Below are positions 6,865 through 12,505 of a stretch of 12,505 nt of DNA, piece after piece. This DNA is from Bacillota bacterium (lineage in GTDB: Bacteria; Bacillota; Clostridia; Christensenellales; Borkfalkiaceae), in assembly GCA_003343765.1 (NCBI GenBank), contig QAKO01000079.1:1-12505 (forward strand), in the 5' to 3' direction. A program made the position numbers and the translations under genes. The number at the start of each line of letters is the position of its first letter. Within the stretch, counting starts at the first letter, position 1. The notes under the pieces are model-generated. The model did not search any database. It had not been told where the DNA came from and saw only the letters and a program-made list of their open reading frames with translations.

Positions 6865-9481
6865 CCGAAACCAACTCCTTCCTGCTCAATAATATACAAT
6901 GTTCTCCGTATCCGAAGCGTAAACTTTTTTTATCGTCAATTCTGTATTCCTGCGGTATAGCGTTCACGTCCAACTCCGCACTGCAACCGTACGGCACAAA
7001 AAATCTTACTTCCGCAACGCTTTCATTCCTTTTCCAACCGATCCATGTCTCTCCGAAAACAGTATTTACCCGCGCCTCGGCCTCACTGATCCATCGCAGC
7101 GCATACGGACGGATCCTGATTATGCCGGTACTCCCCGTTTCATCCAGATCCAGCCCCGCTACAAATCTGTAAATCGACGAAAGCACCGAGCCGAACATGG
7201 GATGATTGTGCGATACAGGATACCCTTTGCACAGTTCCCCTTCCGCCGTATAATAGTCAGGAGAAAAATCTTCCGTCCAGCATTCCCACAATGTTGTAGC
7301 TCCTTGTTTAAGCATATAGCCGTAAGAAGGATAATCTTTTCCGAAAAGAATGCACAGTGCCGTTTCCGCCTCTCCGCGTTCAAATAACATCCGAAACAAT
7401 ATTTTCGAACCGAAAATTCCCGTATCTACATGAAATTTTTTGCCGACTCTAAAATATTCCAGACAGTTTTTCCAACAGATTTGTTCAAATTTCAGGGGTA
7501 CGATCCCCGCATCCAGCGCAAACAAATTCGCCCCCTGATCATTCTTGCAATAATTTCCGTCCTCATCCAGATATGCTCTGTTTATGCTCCGAACAACTTC
7601 CGCCAGTTCCTCTGCATAACTCTCCGCACCTGAATTCAGAATTTTTTCTATGTTTTGAAGCATCTTTATCGAACGGACAAGCACACAGGTATTCACAAAT
7701 TCCGCAGGTATTCTTACCTCGTCCGGGCAAAACCACTCTCCTAAACACCAGCCCCACTCTTCGCGGTCCACCAGCCCGTCTTGATTGCGCCTTGCCAGAA
7801 GATAATCCACCCACTTCTGAATATGGGGCAGAGCATCACGCAAAACAGTCTTATCTCCCGTCCATGCATACAAACGGTAAGGGATCTCACAAACCGCATA
7901 CCCCCAGGACGGCCCCCCGCCCCCGCCCGAAAACGGCGCCGTATGCGGCACAAATCCCGTATCGGCATCCTGCGCATCCAGTATATCCTGCAACCACTTC
8001 CGATAAAATACTTCCGCTTGCAAGGAATACATTACCGCCTCGCAGGTAACCTGTCCGTCACCCGTATAGCCGCGGCGCTCCCTGTGCGGACAATCGCTCG
8101 GAATCCCCCCATGCATATTCGAAACAAACGTCTGCACACACATCTCGCTGATCTCATTCAGCATCTTCTCCGAACAGGAAAATTCCGAATACCGATCGAT
8201 CCTGCTGTGCACTTCTTTGGATACGATCTCTGTACACTCACAAGGTTTTTCCCAAATGATCTCGGCATAACGAAAGGCGTGAACGGTAAATTCACATTCG
8301 AATAAATCCGTTTCCCCGCTGAGTATAAACTCATCCGTCTGCACCAGGATCCCCCAGCTTGTCGAAAAATGATCGACATGCCAATCAGGTGTGATCTCTT
8401 CCCCGTAAATGATCCTGACCAAACTTCCGCGCTCGCCTTTCATCTTTAAAGACAAAAAGCCGCTATGATTTTTTCCAAAATCCAAAACCATGCCGCTTTC
8501 CTGCCTGTATATTTGGGCAGGTTGCAGAATATTTGCCACAACGTCCCCGCATTGCGGCGACGCAACCGGTTTACCGGTCGGGATCGGGTCGCAAAGTTTT
8601 GCCTTGCAAACCCGTTCCGCTTGCATGAACAAATTACCTGCGTTCTCCCTGAAATCGATCTTTTCCCCGCGAAACAGCGTCGCTTCCCGTTTCGTCTGCA
8701 CCACGTCACAGGTATCGTCGCTGCCTATGTATTCCGATTCGCCGTCCGCATACTCGATTTTCAGTTCAAATATCGTCTTGGGAACTCCGTAAGAGTAATT
8801 GCCTTCCACTTCCTTTTCATGGTGGCAATACCAACCGTTGCCCAAAGCTACGATCAACTCATTATCCCCTTGTCCAATACAGCCGCTCACATCAAAAACA
8901 TTGTAATAGATCCGCTTTCCCGATGCTCGCGGTGCATAACAAAGAATTCCGTCAAGAGGCCTTTCATCATATTCACTGACCAAGGGTTTGAGATAATAAG
9001 AATCTGTCCTTACCCCGTTCAGATAAGACACATAATACCCTAATCCTGTAATATATAAAGTGGCTTTATCAATTTTTTTTCCGACTGAAAACTTTTTTTT
9101 GAATACAGGTACTCTGCCCGTATATCCGGGACATTCGATCCATTTCCCTACCGAAAACTTTCCGCCGTTTCCACGCTCAAATACGGCTTGTTCCGAACGG
9201 CAAAGCAATGTATCCCTGCAATATGCTTCTACCCACCAATTTACTCTTTCGTATCTATCACCGAACATAAGATCGGCCGACATTTTACCGCGATCCACCG
9301 AAAAGCGAAATGTTTTCCCTGTCCGTTCCCCGAAACCTGCAATTTCAAACCGCACATCTTCTTCACAGTTTTTCTTACTTTCACAACAAGCCGAAAACGT
9401 CAGATGTAAATTTTGCGCATCGGTCACAGGATTTTTTTCGCCGTTTACTCTTAAATTGTAAATTCTGCTTACTTCCTTCAT
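6818..9481 (-). CDS. Alpha-L-rhamnosidase, glycoside hydrolase family 78
   Basis: This enzyme should remove terminal alpha-L-rhamnose from oligosaccharides or glycosides by the inverting mechanism. No signal peptide is visible, so it acts in the cytoplasm on imported substrate. With start ATG 9481 it has 887 residues, a normal GH78 length. In order: an N-terminal beta domain (SRIYNLRVNGEKNP), rhamnosidase N domain with GLGYYVSYLNGVRTDSYYL and LGNGWY, a concanavalin-like domain, the (alpha/alpha)6 barrel with SDCPHRERRGYTGDGQ (the Glu, about residue 468, is the expected general acid), GPSWGYAVCEIPY, TTLWECW (Glu ~733, expected base) and SHNHPMFGSV, and a C-terminal beta domain. The frame is open back to GTG 9571, but that extension is Lys-rich, is encoded by A-tracts and overlaps the divergent promoter. 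Neither start has a clear ribosome site. It is the first gene of the operon, divergent from the AraC gene, and its 3' end overlaps the URO-D-like gene. Confidence 0.93.
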   Translation of the reverse strand: MKEVSRIYNLRVNGEKNPVTDAQNLHLTFSACCESKKNCEEDVRFEIAGFGERTGKTFRFSVDRGKMSADLMFGDRYERVNWWVEAYCRDTLLCRSEQAVFERGNGGKFSVGKWIECPGYTGRVPVFKKKFSVGKKIDKATLYITGLGYYVSYLNGVRTDSYYLKPLVSEYDERPLDGILCYAPRASGKRIYYNVFDVSGCIGQGDNELIVALGNGWYCHHEKEVEGNYSYGVPKTIFELKIEYADGESEYIGSDDTCDVVQTKREATLFRGEKIDFRENAGNLFMQAERVCKAKLCDPIPTGKPVASPQCGDVVANILQPAQIYRQESGMVLDFGKNHSGFLSLKMKGERGSLVRIIYGEEITPDWHVDHFSTSWGILVQTDEFILSGETDLFECEFTVHAFRYAEIIWEKPCECTEIVSKEVHSRIDRYSEFSCSEKMLNEISEMCVQTFVSNMHGGIPSDCPHRERRGYTGDGQVTCEAVMYSLQAEVFYRKWLQDILDAQDADTGFVPHTAPFSGGGGGPSWGYAVCEIPYRLYAWTGDKTVLRDALPHIQKWVDYLLARRNQDGLVDREEWGWCLGEWFCPDEVRIPAEFVNTCVLVRSIKMLQNIEKILNSGAESYAEELAEVVRSINRAYLDEDGNYCKNDQGANLFALDAGIVPLKFEQICWKNCLEYFRVGKKFHVDTGIFGSKILFRMLFERGEAETALCILFGKDYPSYGYMLKQGATTLWECWTEDFSPDYYTAEGELCKGYPVSHNHPMFGSVLSSIYRFVAGLDLDETGSTGIIRIRPYALRWISEAEARVNTVFGETWIGWKRNESVAEVRFFVPYGCSAELDVNAIPQEYRIDDKKSLRFGYGEHCILLSRKELVSDGIQGRNAGDQYANA

Positions 9482-9608
9482 ATCTGTCTGTATTGTATTA
9501 CACGTCGGCAGTTTTTTCTTGCGTTTTCTTAACCAAAAAGTGCTTTTTTTTGATTTTTTTATTGAAATCACTGTGTATTTATGCTATAATTTTGAGCGGA
9601 GGTAGTTT
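9482..9608. promoter_or_regulatory. Divergent control region with phased T-tracts between GH78 and the AraC regulator
   Basis: This 127-base AT-rich gap holds T-runs (A-runs on the other strand) at 9512-9517, 9524-9527, 9544-9551 and 9554-9560. Their centres are roughly one or two helical turns apart, a pattern expected to bend DNA, and the last run abuts the plus-strand -35 box like an UP element. On the minus side TACAAT (on that strand, at 9488-9493) could serve as a -10 for the rhamnosidase operon but has no matching -35 box, which would fit an activator-dependent promoter. No convincing pair of long direct repeats for AraC binding could be seen by eye. Confidence 0.5.
9562..9590 (+). promoter_or_regulatory. 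Sigma-A-type promoter of the AraC regulator gene
   Basis: TTGAAA (9562-9567) and TATAAT (9585-9590) are separated by exactly 17 bases, with an extended -10 TGC just before TATAAT. Transcription should begin near 9597, leaving a leader of only about a dozen bases that holds little more than the GGAGG ribosome site at 9599-9603 before ATG 9609. The near-consensus boxes suggest steady expression of the regulator without an activator. Confidence 0.75.
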
Positions 9609-10415
9609 ATGAACAACAATCATCCGGGGGAATTACTGCACCCTTTGACCTATGCGGTATCCTTTGAAGTGGGCGAAAAACATCAACATGTATCCTGGGA
9701 ATTTACTTTGATCTTACACGGATCCGCCAAAACATATATCAATGGAACGCTGTACAATGTCAGCCGCGGAGATCTTTTCATTTCAAAACCGGGAGACTGG
9801 CACTATTTTAAAATTGCAGACCGTAAAAATTACGAACACAGAGATCTTTATTTATCCGATCAGGACATGAAAACGGTATGCAATGCCCTTTCAGACGGAT
9901 TATACGATAAACTGTCATCCTTCCAAAACAAAGTTCCTATGCTGCACCTGGGTGAAGATTTAACCACCATTCTGGACCGAAAACTTCGGCTGCTGCAACT
10001 TGCAAATCCCGACAATATTACGGAAAGCGACCGCATTGTTCAAAAGTCGATCGCCGTTTTTATTCTCGGAATACTGTTCGAAAACGAAAAAAATTCTTCT
10101 TATCCGCCCTGGCTTACCCACGTCCTTACCGAAATGAACAGTTATAAAGTCATTTGCGGATCCTTGGAAAACATAATCACTCTGACAGATTTCTCTCACG
10201 AGCATCTGACCAGAGAGTTCAAAAAATACGTCGGTATTACGCCCATTGAATATCTCATCCGTCAAAAAATGCAATATGCTTCCATACTTCTCTCGCAAAC
10301 AGATAAAAGCGTCCTGCAAATCTCTTCCGAAATCGGTTATGATTCCCTTTCCTATTTTATCTCACAATTTAAAAAATTTTTCAACACCACCCCGGGACAA
10401 TATCGAAAAAAATAA
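9609..10415 (+). CDS. AraC-family transcriptional regulator with N-terminal cupin sensor domain
   Basis: 268 residues from ATG 9609, with GGAGG five to six bases upstream; stop TAA 10413-10415. Residues ~5-90 look like a cupin sugar-sensing domain: HQHVSWEFTLILHGSAKTYINGTLYNVSRGDLFISKPGDWHYF contains the usual H...E...G and RGDLFISKPGDWH turns. Residues ~165-268 are the two helix-turn-helix units: a divergent first helix set (SLENIITLTDFSHEHLTREFKKYVGITPIEYL), then RQKMQYASILLSQTDKSVLQISSEIGYDSLSYFISQFKKFFNTTPGQYRKK, the strongly conserved AraC signature. It is divergent from the rhamnosidase operon, so it probably activates that operon in response to rhamnose or an oligosaccharide, and perhaps also the GH95 gene downstream on the other strand. 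The effector is not known; RhaS/RhaR-like action is only an analogy. Confidence 0.93.
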   Translation: MNNNHPGELLHPLTYAVSFEVGEKHQHVSWEFTLILHGSAKTYINGTLYNVSRGDLFISKPGDWHYFKIADRKNYEHRDLYLSDQDMKTVCNALSDGLYDKLSSFQNKVPMLHLGEDLTTILDRKLRLLQLANPDNITESDRIVQKSIAVFILGILFENEKNSSYPPWLTHVLTEMNSYKVICGSLENIITLTDFSHEHLTREFKKYVGITPIEYLIRQKMQYASILLSQTDKSVLQISSEIGYDSLSYFISQFKKFFNTTPGQYRKK

Positions 10416-10419
10416 AAAT

Positions 10420-10469
10420 TTAACGCAAAGGCGGCACTGTTTTTTCAAACAGTGCCGCCTTTGCGTTAA
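10420..10469. terminator. Long perfect hairpin terminator between convergent AraC and GH95 genes
   Basis: The 23-base arms at 10420-10442 and 10447-10469 are perfect inverted repeats (core aaggcggcactgt / acagtgccgcctt) around a 4-base loop. For minus-strand transcripts the stem is followed by a T-rich run (the A-rich plus-strand bases 10406-10418), which makes a strong intrinsic terminator for the GH95 gene. For plus-strand transcripts the stem starts five bases after the AraC stop, but only a short AATTCTC follows, so termination in that direction depends on stem strength. The GH95 stop codon (10466-10468) lies inside the outer stem. Confidence 0.9.
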
Positions 10470-12505
10470 TTCTCGCTGTTGTTCAATATTTTAAAGTCCC
10501 TGAATATTTCAGGAACAACTATTTGTATCGCTCGTATGTCCGGATGATCCGTAACGATTTCAAGTTCCCCTTTTTCCGTATTCCACTCGATCGACAAATC
10601 GTAACAACCAAACCGCAAATGTTCTGCCTTTCCGCATTTGAGCATTGCAGGCAATGCAGGCAGAATTTCAAGCACTTTGCCATTCCAGTGAACAAGCATT
10701 TCCTGAATTGCGTTCACATATCCCATATTTGCATCCATCTGCACCGGCGCAAGATCTTCCGTAAACAAGCTCCACCCCATTCCACGCCAATCGTTATGCA
10801 CCATAAAGAAATTATTCAGCAAATCTCCGCAGATCAGATACTTCAGACATTCCAGCGACCGATCCCCTTCATGCAAACGACAGTAAATGGCAGCCAAATG
10901 CGTCAGCGACCATCCGCTCTGATGATGCAAACCTTTTTCCGTTCTCTTTTCTACGGCTTTCGCACAAAATTTGTAACAACGGTCATCAAAATTTATTTCA
11001 TCTCCCGGCCATAACGGATATAAATGCGAAAAATGTCTGTGATCATGATTTTCCTGAAAACCAGAATAGCACCATTCTTTCAGAACCCCGTCTTCCTCCA
11101 TATACTGCGGAAGATCTGCCACGATTTCTTTTAATTCACAGCAAAACGTGCCATCTTCTTTCCCATTTGCTGCCAAATCGAGATATTCTCCGATCACCTG
11201 CTTTATTAAAGCAATATCCATCGTCGCATTCACTGCCGTCGGCATGGGATGCGACAATGTTTCAAAACGCTCACTCACAAAATTGCCGGGTGAATTCTCC
11301 GGCGATACAGAGGGATATATTTCAATTTTTCCGCTCTTGTCCCGATAAAGAAAATCCCTGTAAAACAGACACACTTCTCTGAGAAAAGGAATCGCTCTTT
11401 CCTTTATGAATTTTGTGTCCCCGCATGATTTTGCATAACGGTAATAAAAACTTCCGATCCAGGCCGCCGCCCCCGTCCAATTCGTGATAACCGGTACATT
11501 TACTGCAATCCCGCCCATTCCCGGGCAGCTGTATCCATGAATCACGATCCCGCGACAGCCGAATATTTTCCTTGCCGCTTCATGGTATTCATCCATCATT
11601 CCGTCAAAATAATCAAAAACAGGCAACAATAACTCCCTTAAATTTCCTGTAAAGACATGACTGTAAATCAGCTCAAGATTTTCATTCAGAACATTTTGGC
11701 TCCACTGCGCTCTGTAATCCCCGTGCCAAAGTCCGTACAACGCAAACGGCAATCCGTCACAGCTCGTTCCGCTTACAAATAAATATCTCCCGAATTTATA
11801 GATCTTCTCAATCAGCTCCGCCGACAGTTTATTTTTTCTGCATTCATAAATAAGCTCTTCGTTGGAATGCATTCTGCCTTGATAAAAAGATACATTCGTT
11901 CCCCCGTACCTTTTTTTAAATCTTTTTTTCTGCTCCTTTAAAAGAACTGCATAATCTGCCATTCCCTTCAATTCTTCCAGAACTTCCCGGTCATCTTTCT
12001 GCTTGAATTCGGAAAAAAGTTTCAAAAGAATCTTTATGTTTTTCGCCTTTGTTACAAACAATCCCCCTTCGCCTTTTTCAACAGTGCCGTCAGCGGTTAA
12101 CCACAAAACAGCTCCGAAAATCTTACCGTCATCATTTCTGCCCGAATAACTTATCCAATCCTCCCCATAACTGATTCGGATACTTTCCTTTATATCTTCA
12201 GGACACGGAAATTCACTATCCCGCTCGTTTCTTGCTCCTAAGGAAATAAAATAACCATCTTCTGCACCACTCGTGATCTGAACAACAACCGTATCTTTTT
12301 CATCGCTCACAAAATAATGCCTGCCATATAAAATCCCGTTTTGTTTCCATTCAACAGTTATTTCCCCACTGTCCATATCCAGAATGCGACGATAATCAGT
12401 GTACTGCCCCCCCGAAAGCCGCTCCATCTTTAACTCACCGAGCGGCAATGGAACAGAACAAGCTGCCCTGTATCCGCTTTTCGCAATCGCTTCCGTTAGC
12501 ATTTT
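10466..12505 (-). CDS. Glycoside hydrolase family 95 (alpha-L-fucosidase/alpha-L-galactosidase-like), 5' end beyond window
   Basis: The frame is open through the right edge. The first ATG inside the window (12502) is not the natural start, because the sequence joins the N-terminal beta domain in the middle (LPLGELKME..., TDYRRILDMDSGEITVEW, compare family YRRxLDLdtA). Roughly the first 70-120 residues are missing, so export cannot be judged. Later landmarks fit GH95: LPFALYGLWHGDYRAQWSQNVLNENLEL with the N-x-N pair that binds substrate in characterised members (NINLQMNYW there), a VSPENSPG stretch equivalent to the SPE segment, DHRHFSHLYPLWPG, HHQSGWSLTHLAAIYCRL, PVQMDANMG carrying the expected catalytic Asp (QIDGN in relatives), and EILPALPAMLKCGKAEHLRFG. 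It is a divergent member; NYWPAE and TGWS are altered. It likely removes alpha-1,2-linked L-fucose or L-galactose. It ends inside the shared terminator, and third-position use looks more AT-rich than the GH78 operon. Confidence 0.85.
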   Translation of the reverse strand, partial: KMLTEAIAKSGYRAACSVPLPLGELKMERLSGGQYTDYRRILDMDSGEITVEWKQNGILYGRHYFVSDEKDTVVVQITSGAEDGYFISLGARNERDSEFPCPEDIKESIRISYGEDWISYSGRNDDGKIFGAVLWLTADGTVEKGEGGLFVTKAKNIKILLKLFSEFKQKDDREVLEELKGMADYAVLLKEQKKRFKKRYGGTNVSFYQGRMHSNEELIYECRKNKLSAELIEKIYKFGRYLFVSGTSCDGLPFALYGLWHGDYRAQWSQNVLNENLELIYSHVFTGNLRELLLPVFDYFDGMMDEYHEAARKIFGCRGIVIHGYSCPGMGGIAVNVPVITNWTGAAAWIGSFYYRYAKSCGDTKFIKERAIPFLREVCLFYRDFLYRDKSGKIEIYPSVSPENSPGNFVSERFETLSHPMPTAVNATMDIALIKQVIGEYLDLAANGKEDGTFCCELKEIVADLPQYMEEDGVLKEWCYSGFQENHDHRHFSHLYPLWPGDEINFDDRCYKFCAKAVEKRTEKGLHHQSGWSLTHLAAIYCRLHEGDRSLECLKYLICGDLLNNFFMVHNDWRGMGWSLFTEDLAPVQMDANMGYVNAIQEMLVHWNGKVLEILPALPAMLKCGKAEHLRFGCYDLSIEWNTEKGELEIVTDHPDIRAIQIVVPEIFRDFKILNNSEN

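Noticed and set aside
8465..9043. 192-codon plus-strand open frame inside the rhamnosidase gene
   Set aside because: It is antisense to clear GH78 domain sequence; composition is that of a shadow frame.
9482..9571. N-terminal extension of the rhamnosidase to a GTG start at 9571
   Set aside because: The extra 30 residues are Lys-rich, come from A-tract DNA that overlaps the regulator promoter, have no ribosome site, and precede a normal GH78 opening at ATG 9481.
1..12505. tRNA, rRNA, CRISPR array, or riboswitch
   Set aside because: No cloverleaf-like sequence, conserved rRNA segment, regularly spaced repeats or recognised aptamer core was seen on either strand; non-coding space is limited to short gaps.

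Overview
The window looks like part of a carbohydrate-utilisation region from an anaerobic, low-to-mid GC Bacillota (Clostridia-type) genome. The support is indirect: strong AGGAGG-type ribosome binding sites, a Gram-positive lipoprotein and a C-terminally membrane-anchored secreted protein, a CUT1-type sugar ABC importer with no dedicated ATPase gene in view, and a sigma-A-like promoter. Species cannot be named from this sequence.

Layout. (1) Bases 1-~550, plus strand: the 3' end of a ribose-type (RbsC-like) ABC permease, overlapped by the start of a glycoside hydrolase family 3 gene. The GH3 gene breaks after about 86 codons. (2) Bases ~547-663: a ~117-bp, minus-strand internal scrap of a MalG-type permease (EAA loop region), joined at both ends to unrelated frames. 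(3) Bases ~660-9481, minus strand, a tightly packed operon read from right to left: GH78 alpha-L-rhamnosidase, URO-D-superfamily protein, lipoprotein of unknown family, secreted membrane-anchored protein (frameshifted near its end), an intercistronic hairpin, family-1 sugar-binding lipoprotein, and a membrane protein with a predicted extracellular beta-propeller. (4) Bases 9482-9608: divergent control region with a good plus-strand promoter. (5) Bases 9609-10415, plus strand: AraC/cupin regulator. (6) Bases 10420-10469: a long perfect hairpin serving convergent genes. (7) Bases 10466-12505, minus strand: GH95-family alpha-L-fucosidase-like enzyme, cut at the right window edge.

How it may work together (inference): the AraC protein senses a sugar and controls the divergent operon. 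The surface lipoprotein, the anchored protein and the solute-binding protein capture rhamnose- and/or fucose-containing oligosaccharides. A CUT1 importer, probably carrying the beta-propeller on one permease, brings them in. GH78 and possibly GH95 trim them in the cytoplasm. The URO-D-like protein has an unknown job and lacks the usual zinc-ligand motif of corrinoid methyltransferase relatives.

The main oddities are the double junction at ~547-663, which removes nearly all permease sequence and truncates the GH3 gene (genome rearrangement or assembly chimera), the propeller-bearing transporter component, two unrecognised surface proteins, and an apparent 1-base loss that removes a C-terminal membrane anchor.
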